Shown one piece after another: positions 17,854 to 27,072 of a stretch of DNA of 64,000 bases. This DNA is from Planotetraspora kaengkrachanensis (GTDB taxonomy: Bacteria; Actinomycetota; Actinomycetes; Streptosporangiales; Streptosporangiaceae): positions 1-64,000 of the forward strand of contig NZ_BONV01000047.1 in assembly GCF_016862895.1 (NCBI RefSeq), in the 5' to 3' direction. Every line of letters begins with the position of its first letter. Positions within the stretch are counted from its first letter, which is position 1. The notes under the pieces were generated by a model. It saw nothing but the letters and a program-made list of their open reading frames with translations, had not been told where the DNA came from and did not search any database. Made by a program: the position numbers and the translations under genes.

Positions 17854-19146
17854 TCACGCGGTCCCTTGCGCTGGTGGCTCCGGTGTGTCAGCCGTGAATC
17901 GGCTCTGCCACTCCCGGAGTTCTCGTTCCAGCTCGGCGAAGTCGTCGGCGGTGTTCGGGACGAATCCGAGGAACTCGAGCGGGTCGTCGTCCGGGTCGAG
18001 GGCCGCGAAGCCTGCTTCTTCGAGGCGGCCGCGCATCCAGTCGAGGAGGGTCTCGGTGAGAGTACCGGGCAGCGGCGAGCCCTGGTCAGCGTGGCGCGGG
18101 TAGACGATGACCGGCCATTGGTCGGGGTCTCCCTGGGTCAGCCATCCGAGTTCGTCGCCGTCGATGGAGTTGGCGAACGCCAGGAAGCCTCCGGGCTCCG
18201 GCCAGGCGGCCAGTGGATAGTTCTCAGGGAACGATTCTCGGAGGTCGCGGTAGCCGTCGCTGACCACGGACGCCGTCTGGATGAGACCGTACCGGTCGCC
18301 GCGCAGGGGTGCGACGAACCGCATCCAGCTGCTGAAGCAGCCGGTTCCGTAGACGTCCATCAGCTCGACGTACTCGGACGGCAGCCGCGTACCGAGGGCC
18401 GCGAACACCTCTTCCCAGGTGAGCTCGCCGAGGTAGGGATCTTCGGGCGGCGGGGCAAGGAGGCGGAGAGCTGCGAGGCCGGCTCCCTCGGTGAGTGCGG
18501 CCCGGCGCTCGTTTTCCGGGACCCGTTCGGGCGACTTCTCGGCTGGGGTCCAGGGCGTGGCCGCCCGTAGGAAGGCGGTCCTGCGCGCAGTCGGCGGAAG
18601 CGGGCCGAGCATCTGGCCGCTCGGCAGACGGATCCCCTCGCTGAGGATGAGCGTCAAGGTCTCGAGCAGGGGGGTGTCGAGGGTGAGCCAGGGGTTTTCG
18701 CCCTTGAGGGCGGAGTCCTGTTCGAAGACCACGACGGGCCATCGGTCCGGATCCTCGGACGCGGAGGTGTCCCAGAACAGGTAAGAGCTGCGTCGCGTAC
18801 TTCCCCAGGCGAGCAGCCCACCTTCCAGGGGGTGGAATGGCGGCGGCGCGTGCGGCGGTACGTCTCGCGCGGCGATGCGGCAGTGGCGGTGCGTCTCCTG
18901 CAACCACCCGACGTAGTCAAAGGCGCCGAGCCGGTTGAACTCGTACTCCTGAACGCATGGCGTGTACAGCCAGACGAAGTCGCCGATGTCGAGCGGGCCG
19001 TAGGCAGCGAGAGCCTTGTAGTCCGAGGGCAGCGCGATGCCGACGTGAGACTCCACCACCTCCCAATCAACCTCGATCGGGTCGGCTTCCACACGAGAAA
19101 GGAGGCCGAGGTGAGCATTCGCGTCCATGACTGGTGAGTTTGCCAT
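17854..19146 (-). CDS. Tandem SMI1/KNR4 (SUKH) domain protein
   Basis: 430-residue cytoplasmic protein with two SUKH domains. Domain 1 (~25-150) has WEVVESHVGIALPSDYKALA and YGPLDIGDFVWLY; domain 2 (~260-400) has WEEVFAALGTRLPSEYVELM and YGTGCFSSWMRFV, each followed by a PEPGGFLAFANS- or GGLLAWGS-type block. SUKH proteins are best known as immunity proteins of contact-dependent and polymorphic toxins; tandem copies suggest poly-immunity. No toxin gene is adjacent. Start ATG 19146 chosen; ATG 19128 is an alternative. The spacer between domains is about 90 residues. Confidence 0.8.
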   Translation of the reverse strand: MANSPVMDANAHLGLLSRVEADPIEVDWEVVESHVGIALPSDYKALAAYGPLDIGDFVWLYTPCVQEYEFNRLGAFDYVGWLQETHRHCRIAARDVPPHAPPPFHPLEGGLLAWGSTRRSSYLFWDTSASEDPDRWPVVVFEQDSALKGENPWLTLDTPLLETLTLILSEGIRLPSGQMLGPLPPTARRTAFLRAATPWTPAEKSPERVPENERRAALTEGAGLAALRLLAPPPEDPYLGELTWEEVFAALGTRLPSEYVELMDVYGTGCFSSWMRFVAPLRGDRYGLIQTASVVSDGYRDLRESFPENYPLAAWPEPGGFLAFANSIDGDELGWLTQGDPDQWPVIVYPRHADQGSPLPGTLTETLLDWMRGRLEEAGFAALDPDDDPLEFLGFVPNTADDFAELERELREWQSRFTADTPEPPAQGTA

Positions 19147-19262
19147 CGCCCTACGACGTTTCAGGAAGATCCTGCCCGCGCACCAGCGGTAGCGCCGGCC
19201 CGCCGATCGGGCCCCGGCCGCTCCTCGACGCACGCCGCGGATGGCATGCGGACGGCATGCGG

Positions 19263-19291
19263 ACGGCCGCCGGCGATGTGCCGGCGGCCGT
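19263..19291 (-). terminator. Strong hairpin terminator
   Basis: Perfect 12-bp stem ACGGCCGCCGGC / GCCGGCGGCCGT with a 5-base loop. It lies just after the stop of the secreted esterase-like gene (ends 19338). Confidence 0.8.
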
Positions 19292-19337
19292 TCGGGATTC
19301 AGCTGTCTGCGGCTGCTCGGGCGAGCGCCGCGATGGT

Positions 19338-21635
19338 TCAGTGGTGGCCGAACATCTTCTTGCTGGAGCCGAGGCGGAGGAAGACCGTCTCGCCGGTCGC
19401 GTCAGTCAGGGCGTCGTTGTCCGTCACGGCGTAGACCTGGCCGTCGCCGCCCACGGTCAGCCCTTCGAGCTTCTCCTGGGTCCAGCCGTCCGTCGCGCGC
19501 AGGTCGGGGAGCACGTCGTGGGCGAGCCGCTTGGGCAGGACCTGCAGCGAGCCTGACGGGGCGGCGGACTTCGGCATGTCGACCGTGTACACACGCTTGA
19601 TCTTGGCGGCCGGGCCGTTCAGCTTGTCCCGCTCGATGAGGGCGAGCTTGTCGCCGACCGCGGTGATCTCGGACAGGCCGATCCAGTCGCCGGGGGTGTC
19701 GGTGGTGCCGATCTGGTAGCCGTACCAGCTCCAGGTGCCGGCCTGCACGTCGTAGCGGCCGAGCCGGACGATCCCGGCCGGGTCGCCCGTGACCTCGCGC
19801 TGCAGGGTGGCCCAGACGATCTCACGGCCGTTGCGGTCGGTGGTGGCGGTGACGCCTTCGAAGCCCTGCTTGGCCAGGCCCGCGGCGACGTCCGCCGGGA
19901 GCGGGACGACTTGCCGGGTCACGCCATCGCGGTCGAGCCTGACCAGCTCGTTGCCGGCGCCGGTGGCACCCTCGACGGCGAGCCAGAAGCCGCCCTGGGG
20001 CCGGCCGAAGATGCCTTCGGCGTCGTAGCCGACCGGCTTGCCGCCGGCGTCCTTGACGGTGAGCGCCCGAGTGATGACCGCCGGCTGGCGCGAGGTGTCG
20101 ATGGTCATGATCTTGGTGACGGAGTACGCCGCGTCGGTGACGGTGTACAGCTCGTGCGACTCGCCGGGGACGGCGGACAGCGCGCCGAGCGCGCCCCAGC
20201 CGATCGGCGCGCCGGAGGAGTCCGAGGCCGACACGATGCTCGGGAACGAGGGGGTGCCCTTGCCCAACTGGAACAGGCTCACCGAGGCCCGCACGTTGAC
20301 CGTGGCGTCATCCTCCTCGCTGGAGACCGCGAGCAGGTCGCGCGACGGGATCGGCAGCAGTCCCTCGGGGCCGTTGGTGGTGGCCAGCACCTGGCGGAAA
20401 ACCGGGCTGGTCGGCCGGCTCAGGTCGTAGACCGCGACGAAGTTGCTCCGCTCGGAGCCGACGAAGGCGTACCGCACACCGTGGAAGGTGGCGACGACCA
20501 CACCCTCCGGCTCGGTGCCCTTCTTGCCCGCGCGGTCCTCGTTGTGCAGGCCATAGCGGACGGCGATCCGCTCGAAGCTGTTGCCCGCGTCCCAGGCGAC
20601 CTTGCCGGTGCGGCTGTCGAAGATGGACCAGCCCCGGGTGCCGCCCTTCCAGTCGCCCTCGTTGGCGGTGGCGAGGTAGCGGTCGTCGATCCAGCTGATG
20701 GCGTCGGGCTCGCGCCGCACGTCGGTGATCGAGCCCGTCTGGTCGATCACGCCGTCATCGACGGTGTCGATGCCGTGGACCGTGTCCGTGCCGGCGCTGA
20801 AGGCCTTGGTGATCCGGCCCGTCGGCAGGTCCACCAGGACGATGCCGTTGTTCTCCTGCAGCGTCACGGCCAACTGGTTGCCGCTGCTGATGGAGACGTA
20901 CTCCGGCTCCGGGTCGGTGGGCTCGACGATTCCGCCGTCGGCCAGCACGGGCAGCGCGGTGCCGTTGGACCGGGTCAGCGGCACGGCCCGGGTGCGCCAC
21001 TGCTGCGGCGACGAGCCCTTGAAGTCGACGATCTGCACGAAACCGGCCGGGGCCTGAGGCAGGTCGCCCTCCTCGCCCCCGGGCGGGGTCGCTTCCTCGT
21101 CGCGCTCGTTCTCGATCGCGATGGCGGCGTACCGCTTGTCCTTGGAGATCGTGATGGAGTCCGGCTGACCGCCGAGGTCGAAGCTGGTGACCCGCTTGCG
21201 GTCGCGCAGCGATATGACGTCGAGCCGCCCCGACGGGGTGGAGTAGCCGGCGCTGGTGTTCACCACGACCAGGACGTACTGGCCGAACACGGCCACCGAG
21301 GTCGGCTCGTCCTCGGCGTCGCCGAGCGCGGCCAGCGACAGCGTGCCGAGCCCACGCGGGCTGCCGGGCTTGCTGATGTCGAGGAAGCCGATCCGCCGGG
21401 CCAGCGCGTCGGTGTAGATCAGGGTCCGGCCGTCCTCGCTGACTGCCGAGATCTCGGCGACGGTCGCCGAGGCAGGGCCCTCACCGGCCGGCCGGTTCTG
21501 GAAGACCGGATACGTGGCCGTGCGCTGGAAGGCCGGCGGCACATGCGAGTGGGCACTCGCCGGACTCGTACCGACCAGCGTGACGGCAGCGACGGCCGCA
21601 GCCGACAGCGCGGCGTAGGTTCTCTTGGGTGACAT
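19338..21635 (-). CDS. Secreted esterase-like/phytase-domain protein with beta-propeller
   Basis: 765-residue exported protein. A Sec signal peptide (1-28, ending SPASAHS) is followed by repeated beta-propeller strands (VAVFGQYVLVVVNTSAGYST, SDGQPDSITISKD-like, SWIDDRYLATANEGD) of the choice-of-anchor-I type. The C-terminal half (~460-760) matches the esterase-like-activity-of-phytase domain (GYDAEGIFGRPQGGFWLAVE, GDWIGLSEITAVGDKLALIE, KLEGLTVGGDGQVYAVTDND). Such proteins are phosphate-stress-type extracellular phosphodiesterase or phytase candidates in actinomycetes. Acts outside the cell. Monocistronic, closed by the hairpin at 19263-19291. Confidence 0.85.
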   Translation of the reverse strand: MSPKRTYAALSAAAVAAVTLVGTSPASAHSHVPPAFQRTATYPVFQNRPAGEGPASATVAEISAVSEDGRTLIYTDALARRIGFLDISKPGSPRGLGTLSLAALGDAEDEPTSVAVFGQYVLVVVNTSAGYSTPSGRLDVISLRDRKRVTSFDLGGQPDSITISKDKRYAAIAIENERDEEATPPGGEEGDLPQAPAGFVQIVDFKGSSPQQWRTRAVPLTRSNGTALPVLADGGIVEPTDPEPEYVSISSGNQLAVTLQENNGIVLVDLPTGRITKAFSAGTDTVHGIDTVDDGVIDQTGSITDVRREPDAISWIDDRYLATANEGDWKGGTRGWSIFDSRTGKVAWDAGNSFERIAVRYGLHNEDRAGKKGTEPEGVVVATFHGVRYAFVGSERSNFVAVYDLSRPTSPVFRQVLATTNGPEGLLPIPSRDLLAVSSEEDDATVNVRASVSLFQLGKGTPSFPSIVSASDSSGAPIGWGALGALSAVPGESHELYTVTDAAYSVTKIMTIDTSRQPAVITRALTVKDAGGKPVGYDAEGIFGRPQGGFWLAVEGATGAGNELVRLDRDGVTRQVVPLPADVAAGLAKQGFEGVTATTDRNGREIVWATLQREVTGDPAGIVRLGRYDVQAGTWSWYGYQIGTTDTPGDWIGLSEITAVGDKLALIERDKLNGPAAKIKRVYTVDMPKSAAPSGSLQVLPKRLAHDVLPDLRATDGWTQEKLEGLTVGGDGQVYAVTDNDALTDATGETVFLRLGSSKKMFGHH

Positions 21636-21777
21636 CGACTCTCCGTTACGCTCACATGGGAGACACGATCGTCACATCTGCGGGCAATCTCCATGCGGCA
21701 CCCAGGTGAACAGTCGCCGAAGATCATCCCCGTCATCGGGGCGTCCCTGAGCGGCGGCTTCTGGTCGGCTGTTGCGG

Positions 21778-22701
21778 TCATTCCGTGGGCCTGCGTGCCC
21801 GTCGTACTTCGCGGTCGATTGCCCAGGCGTCCGCTACTGGGCCCACGTGCCGAAGCTTGTCCGGGTTGATCACCGAGCGGATCGTCTGGATCTGCCCGTC
21901 GAGTACATCGAGCGCCAGGGTGTGGAGCACCTTGCCATCCCGGTCGCGGAAGATCGCGCCCGGCTGGCCGTTCACCTCGTGCGGCTCGAACGTCACGTCG
22001 ATCCGGGCCATCTGGGGGAAGACGGAGGCAAGCAGCCGGGCCACGTTCTCGGCGCCGATGACAGCCCTGGCCAGTTGCGGGGCCTTGCCGCCGCCGTCGC
22101 CGACCATCGATACGTCGGCGGCGAGCAGTTCCCGCAGGCCGGCGACATCGCCTTCGCGGAGGGCGTCGAAGAACCGCGACGCCAGTTCCTCCCGCTCTTC
22201 GCGGACCGCCTCGAAGCGCGGCCGCCCGGCCTCCATATGCCGCCGGGCCCGAACCAGCAGCTGCCGGCACGCCGCCTCCGACCGCCCGACCGCCGCGGCG
22301 ACCTCGTCGAACCCGAAGCCGAACACCTCCCGCAGCACAAAAACCGCCCGCTCCAGCGGGCTGAGCCGCTCCAGCAGCAGCAGCGCCGCCATCGACACCG
22401 AGTCGGCCAGCTCCACCGACCGCGCCGGATCCTGATACGGATCGCTCAGCAGCGGCTCGGGAAACCACGGGCCCACGTACTGCTCCCGCCGCACCCGCGC
22501 GGAGCGCAGCACATCGATCGAGATCCGCGTCACCGCGGCCGACAGAAGAGCCTTGGTCGACGTGGGCTGAGTCGCCGAGCCGTCAAAGCGCAGCCATGTC
22601 TCCTGGACCGCGTCCTCGGCCTCACCCACACTGCCCAAAATCCGATAGGCGATCGAAAACAGCAGCGGGCGCAGCTCCTCGAACTCCTCGACCTTGCTCA
22701 C
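21778..22701 (-). CDS. ECF41-family RNA polymerase sigma factor (SigJ-like)
   Basis: 307-residue extracytoplasmic-function sigma factor with a fused C-terminal NTF2/SnoaL-like domain. Region sigma2 (~5-70) has SIAYRILGSVGEAEDAVQET; sigma4 (~115-165) has LSPLERAVFVLREVFGFGFD. All three ECF41 signatures are present: WFPEP between sigma2 and sigma4 (for WLPEP), DGGGK near ~205 and NPDKL near ~285. In this family the C-terminal extension replaces an anti-sigma factor. Start GTG 22701 follows GGGGAGGGG. It lies 157 bases downstream of the CMD-family gene on the same strand, the canonical ECF41 arrangement. Confidence 0.93.
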   Translation of the reverse strand: MSKVEEFEELRPLLFSIAYRILGSVGEAEDAVQETWLRFDGSATQPTSTKALLSAAVTRISIDVLRSARVRREQYVGPWFPEPLLSDPYQDPARSVELADSVSMAALLLLERLSPLERAVFVLREVFGFGFDEVAAAVGRSEAACRQLLVRARRHMEAGRPRFEAVREEREELASRFFDALREGDVAGLRELLAADVSMVGDGGGKAPQLARAVIGAENVARLLASVFPQMARIDVTFEPHEVNGQPGAIFRDRDGKVLHTLALDVLDGQIQTIRSVINPDKLRHVGPVADAWAIDREVRRARRPTE

Positions 22702-22857
22702 GCCCAGTCCCCTCCCCTTGAAGCCCGCCCACCCGGCCGTACGTGCCGGCGCAGGCATCTCCTGTGATCATCCGGACCATCGGCAGGCCACAGTAACGCC
22801 CCCGAGCCCGGGGGCCCGGAGCCCGCGTCCGGATCCCGAGCCAGTCGCTGATGCCGT

Positions 22858-23331
22858 TCAGTGGAACTGCCCGGGCTCGTAGTCGCCGGCCGGCTGACGG
22901 GTGATGATGTTCAGCCGGTTCACCGTGTTCATGAAGGAGATCAGGATCACCAGGGCGGTGAGCTGCTCCTCGTTGTAGTGCTTGGCGGCGTACGCCCACA
23001 CCTCGTCGCTGACCCCACCGGCCGCGTCCGCGACCCGGGTTCCCTTTTCCGCCAGCTCCAGCGCGGCACGCTCGGCCGCGGTGAAGACCGTGGCCTCCCG
23101 CCACGCCGCGACCAGGTTCAGCCGCACCGGGGTCTCGCCGGCAGCGGCGGCCTCTTTGGTGTGCATGTCGATGCAGACGGCGCAGCCGTTGATCTGACTG
23201 ACGCGAAGCGCCACCAGCTCCTGAGTGGCGGCCGGCAGCGTCGAGTCCTTGAGCGCCCTGCCTGCCGACATGAAGTGCTTGAGGGCCTTGCCGGCGGTCG
23301 GGTCGGCGAAGTAGTTCAGTCGCGCGTCCAT
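22858..23331 (-). CDS. Carboxymuconolactone decarboxylase-family protein (ECF41 target)
   Basis: 157-residue AhpD-like protein. The redox or decarboxylase helix-turn NGCAVCIDMHTKEA near ~50-64 carries a CxxC plus the conserved His, typical of alkylhydroperoxidase-type members. Proteins of this family are encoded beside ECF41 sigma factors in many actinobacteria and are their best-known targets. The gene is preceded by AAAGGAG 7 bases before the ATG and by an exact ECF41 promoter (23371-23397). Likely role: peroxide or electrophile detoxification under control of the next gene. Reaction not established. Confidence 0.92.
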   Translation of the reverse strand: MDARLNYFADPTAGKALKHFMSAGRALKDSTLPAATQELVALRVSQINGCAVCIDMHTKEAAAAGETPVRLNLVAAWREATVFTAAERAALELAEKGTRVADAAGGVSDEVWAYAAKHYNEEQLTALVILISFMNTVNRLNIITRQPAGDYEPGQFH

Positions 23332-23370
23332 GGTGTGCTCCTTTGTGGTCGTCGGTGGCTACACCCCTGA

Positions 23371-23397
23371 GACGGGGTAGCCCGCCCCCCTGTGACA
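23371..23397 (-). promoter_or_regulatory. ECF41-type promoter upstream of the CMD gene
   Basis: On the minus strand the -35 element TGTCACA is followed by exactly 16 bases and then CGTC, the published ECF41 consensus. It ends 40 bases before the start codon at 23331, leaving room for a short leader with the AAAGGAG site. This predicts that the sigma factor at 21778-22701 directs its own operon. Confidence 0.85.
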
Positions 23398-23553
23398 TGG
23401 ACGAAATACGACCTGCGTCTCCCGGCCGCCGAGCCCGGCCGGCAGGGGCGGACTTTGCGGATTCCGGATTGCGGAGTCCGCTCCCACTCTGCGCCGATGA
23501 GTTGTGGGAGGCCGGGTGGTCCAACTCCTGAGGACAACGTTCAGGAGGTCTCA

Positions 23554-24123
23554 ATGGGCGCCGTGGTGCTGTACAAGAGCATGTCGTTGGACGGATTCGT
23601 CGCCGGTCCAGACATCGGTGCGGAGCATCCCATGGGTAAGGGCGGCATGCGACTGCACGAGTGGATGTTCACCGACCAGCCCGACCCGCGAGACAAGGAG
23701 GTCCTCGCTTCGATGTCCGCTTCGGTCGGCGCGGTAGTGGTCGGCAGGCGCACGTTCGACGTCGGCCTGCCGCACTGGCAGGACACCCCTTATCCGGCAC
23801 CGACCGTCGTGCTCACCCACCGGTCCCGCGACGAACTCGTCATGAGGAGCGCGACGTTCACCTTCGTCACCGACGGCATCGAGGCTGCCCTGAAGACCGC
23901 ACGGGACGCTGCCGGCGACAAGGACGTGATCGTGATGGGTGCCCAGACAGGACGGCAGTTCCTGCGTGGCGGACTGCTGGATGAGTTGCTGATCAACCTG
24001 GTACCGGTCGTGCTGGGCTCTGGAAGCCGGCTGCTGGAAGACCTTGGCCACATCGAGTTGATGCGCACGCAGGTGGTCGCCTCCGACGCGGTCACGCACC
24101 TGCGGTTCCGGATCGTGAAGTAA
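23554..24123 (+). CDS. Dihydrofolate reductase-family protein (RibD C-terminal type)
   Basis: 189-residue reductase-fold protein. It starts MGAVVLYKSMSLDGFVAGPD, the family's beta1-loop, with VGAVVVGRRTFDVGLPHW (NADPH-contacting helix) at ~60 and KDVIVMGAQTGRQFLRGGLL then ELLINLVPVVLGSGSRLLED in the second half. Such standalone RibD_C proteins are NADPH-dependent reductases of uncertain substrate, not housekeeping DHFR. Excellent ribosome site AGGAGG. It is divergent from the ECF41 operon, the 222-base gap carrying the ECF41 promoter on the other strand, and may belong to the same stress response. Confidence 0.88.
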   Translation: MGAVVLYKSMSLDGFVAGPDIGAEHPMGKGGMRLHEWMFTDQPDPRDKEVLASMSASVGAVVVGRRTFDVGLPHWQDTPYPAPTVVLTHRSRDELVMRSATFTFVTDGIEAALKTARDAAGDKDVIVMGAQTGRQFLRGGLLDELLINLVPVVLGSGSRLLEDLGHIELMRTQVVASDAVTHLRFRIVK

Positions 24124-24250
24124 CGGCCTGCGGCACGGCGTATGCGGAGCGGACACTGCCCTGATTTCATTTCCAACGAGGCCTGTCGCCTCCGTCGAGG
24201 GGATGTTGGATGAGTTCGGTCACCGGTGTCTGGTGTGGCAGCTGCGTACG

Positions 24251-27070
24251 TCAATCTCCCGCGAGCGCAGCGTGGACGGACGAGACCGCGCTCGCGCCGT
24301 CGCCGACGGCCGTGGCCACGCGTTTCGTCGAACCCGAGCGCAGGTCGCCGACCGCGAAGACCCGGGGTGCGCTCGTCTGGTACGGCAAGGCCGATCCGGC
24401 GGGCAGTCCGACGTCGGTGAGCACGAACCCGTCCTCTGCCTTGGCCACTCCGGTCAGCCAGCCCGACACCGGGTCGGCGCCGACGAAGCAGAACAGCGCA
24501 CGGCTGGCCAGCCGTTGCGGCCGCTCGCCGGGCCGTTCGACGACGACCGACGTGAGGGTGTCGCCGCCGGCCAGTTCGCTGACCGTGCTGCCGGTGTGGA
24601 CTCGGATCCGGGAATGGGCCTGGATCCGGTCGGTCAGGTAGGACGACATGCGGGCTGCGAGGTCGTGGCCGCGGACGACCAGATCGACCGTCGCGCCGCG
24701 GGCGGCGAGGGACAGGGCCGCCTGCCCGGCCGAGTTGGCGCCGCCGACGACGGTCACCGGCCGGCCCTCGTAGCCCCGGACGTCCGGCTCGGTCGCGGCG
24801 TACCGGATGCAGCCGGACTGCTCGAACGCCGCCCATCCGGGGATGTCCAGACGCCGGTATCGGGCGCCGGTGGCGGCGATCACCGCGCGGCACTCGACGC
24901 GGACCCCGTCCTCCAGGACGACGACCGGCCGCCGCTCGTCGGAGAGGTCGAGGCCCTTCGCAGCGCAGGGCGAGTGGATGCGTACACCGAACTTGAGGGC
25001 CTGGACCATGGCCAGGTGGGTCAGGTTCACGCCGCTGACCCCGTCCGGGAAGCCCAGGTAGTTCTCGATGCGGGCGCTCGTGGCGGCCTGGCCGCCGAGC
25101 CCGCTCCGGTCCAGCAGCACGGTGACCAGGCCCTCGGACGCCCCGTACACGGCGGCGGCCAGGCCCGCGGGACCGGCACCCACGACGACGAGGTCGACCG
25201 GTCCTCCGCCGTCCCGGTACGTGAGGCCGAGCGTCTGCGCGACCGTTCCCGGCGTCGCGCGCCGCACCACCGATCCGTTGGCGACGGCCGCCGGGAGGTC
25301 GGCCTCCGTCAGCCCGGCCGAGGTCATCAGGGAGCGCCCGGTGGGTGAGGTGGCGCTGCGCCAGGTGTGGGGCAGCAGCATCTGCGTCACGTAGCCGCGC
25401 AGTTCCAGGGTCTCCGCGGAGTCCGGCCGGCCGACGATCTCCAGAGCGCCGCCCGCCGCCGCGCGGAAGACCTCGCGCCGCTCCTGGAACGCCGCGAGCA
25501 GCAGTCCGGCGATGTCGTCCTGCTCAGCAAGGGCCCGGCGCAGTCGCGCCGCCCCGATCCGGATGACCGCCCCCGCGGACGTCACCCGGGCGGTCAGGTA
25601 GACCTGCTGTCCGGTCAGAAGGTTGAGCTCGCCGAGGAAGTCTCCGGGGCCGCCTCGGTAGATCAGGCGTTCCGGCTCGATCGCCGTCGCGTCCCGGACA
25701 ATGTCCACCGTCGCCGTCCGGAGCAGGAAGAAGTCGTAGGAGTCGTCGCCGGAGGTGTACAGGTTCCGGCCGGCCTCGACATGCTCCTCCTCGCCGTATC
25801 CGGCAAGGCGGCGGAACTGCTCGTCGTCGAGGGCCGGTCCGGTCGGACGGCGGCGCTTCGGCCGGGCGACGGTCACGACGTACAAGAGCAAACCCGCCGA
25901 CGTGAGGACGAAACCGGCCCAGACAGTGGACAAGGTGCCCCAACCGGCCTCCAGGGTGACCGCGCCGCCGATCGCGCCGAGGGAGTTGGCGAGGTTGAGG
26001 GCGGCCAGGTTGAGCGCGCCCATCAGGGTCGGGGCGTCCGGCGCGAAGCCGGTCAGCCTGACCTGGATGGTGGGGATCGCGAACATCATGGTCACGCCGA
26101 CGCCGAAAAGGCACGGCAGCAGGACCAGCAAATCGCCGCCCGCCACGCCGATCAGCACCAACAGCGCCAGGACACCGCCGTACCCCCAGATCAGGCCCCG
26201 GTGCTCGTACCGGTCCGCGACGCGCCCGCCGAGGTGGTTGCCGACCGCCATGCCGAGGCCGAAGACGGCCAGGGCGACCGGGATGAGCGCGGCGTCCCGC
26301 CGCGCCGCGTCGGTGACGAAGGGGCCGATGAACGTGTAGACGGCGAAGATGCTGGAGATGCCGAGCGAGGCGACGGCGACCATCAGCCAGACGTTGATCC
26401 GGCGCAGGCCGTTCAGCTCGCTACTGACGGGGCTGCCGTGCAGGTCGTCGGTACGGGGCAACCAGGCCACCAGGGCGATGCCGGCCAGCAGGCCGACGGC
26501 GACCACGGTCCAGTACATGACACGCCACCCGGCGTGCTGGCCGACGAAGGTGCCGAGCGGCGACCCGGCGATGGTGGCGACGGTGAGTCCCCCCATCACG
26601 GTGGCGAACGCCTTGCCGCCCTTGCCCGGCCCGTACACGTAAGCGGCGACGACCGACCCGGCGCCGAAGAACGCCCCCTGCACGCTGCCCGCGACGAAGC
26701 GGAAGACGACGAGCAGCACGACATTCGGCGCCAGCGCGGACAGCCCATTGCCCACCAGGAAGAGCACGACAAGGCCGAGCAACAGCGTGCGCCGGTTGAC
26801 CCGGGCGGCGAGCAGAGTGATCAGCGGAGAACCGATCACCACCCCGAAGGCGTAGGCGGTGATCGCATACGTGGCGACCGGGATCGACACGTCCAGGTCG
26901 GCGGCGAAGAGCTGGATGATGCCGTTGCTGCCGAACTCGCCGGTGCCGATCGCGAAGGTGCCCAGCGCCAGCGCGAACAGAGCGAGCCTGGGGTTGACGG
27001 CGGGCTTCTCGGCGGAGGTGTGCCGCTTCTCCTCGGCAGCGCACTGACCTTCGTACGCGCGGACGAACAT
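24251..27070 (-). CDS. Fusion: MFS transporter - cyclic-nucleotide-binding-like domain - thioredoxin-reductase-like enzyme
   Basis: 939-residue three-part protein in one uninterrupted frame. Residues ~22-405 are a complete 12-helix major facilitator of the AraJ/sugar-efflux type (FAIGTGEFGSNGIIQLFAAD). A basic linker (ARPKRRRPTG) leads to a cyclic-nucleotide-binding-like domain (~415-540; GDFLGELNLLTGQ). Residues ~620-935 are a pyridine-nucleotide-disulfide oxidoreductase: FAD motif VVVGAGPAGLAAAVYGAS (~627), NADPH motif VVGGANSAGQAALSLA (~772) and C-terminal FAVGDLRSG. The CxxC of true thioredoxin reductase is absent (GCIRYAAT instead), and the cAMP-contact Arg of the CNBD is not evident. 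Starts 2 bases after the stop of the hydrolase at 27073, so probably co-transcribed. A membrane pump carrying its own flavin reductase is the unusual point. Confidence 0.85.
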   Translation of the reverse strand: MFVRAYEGQCAAEEKRHTSAEKPAVNPRLALFALALGTFAIGTGEFGSNGIIQLFAADLDVSIPVATYAITAYAFGVVIGSPLITLLAARVNRRTLLLGLVVLFLVGNGLSALAPNVVLLVVFRFVAGSVQGAFFGAGSVVAAYVYGPGKGGKAFATVMGGLTVATIAGSPLGTFVGQHAGWRVMYWTVVAVGLLAGIALVAWLPRTDDLHGSPVSSELNGLRRINVWLMVAVASLGISSIFAVYTFIGPFVTDAARRDAALIPVALAVFGLGMAVGNHLGGRVADRYEHRGLIWGYGGVLALLVLIGVAGGDLLVLLPCLFGVGVTMMFAIPTIQVRLTGFAPDAPTLMGALNLAALNLANSLGAIGGAVTLEAGWGTLSTVWAGFVLTSAGLLLYVVTVARPKRRRPTGPALDDEQFRRLAGYGEEEHVEAGRNLYTSGDDSYDFFLLRTATVDIVRDATAIEPERLIYRGGPGDFLGELNLLTGQQVYLTARVTSAGAVIRIGAARLRRALAEQDDIAGLLLAAFQERREVFRAAAGGALEIVGRPDSAETLELRGYVTQMLLPHTWRSATSPTGRSLMTSAGLTEADLPAAVANGSVVRRATPGTVAQTLGLTYRDGGGPVDLVVVGAGPAGLAAAVYGASEGLVTVLLDRSGLGGQAATSARIENYLGFPDGVSGVNLTHLAMVQALKFGVRIHSPCAAKGLDLSDERRPVVVLEDGVRVECRAVIAATGARYRRLDIPGWAAFEQSGCIRYAATEPDVRGYEGRPVTVVGGANSAGQAALSLAARGATVDLVVRGHDLAARMSSYLTDRIQAHSRIRVHTGSTVSELAGGDTLTSVVVERPGERPQRLASRALFCFVGADPVSGWLTGVAKAEDGFVLTDVGLPAGSALPYQTSAPRVFAVGDLRSGSTKRVATAVGDGASAVSSVHAALAGD

Positions 27071-27072
27071 GG

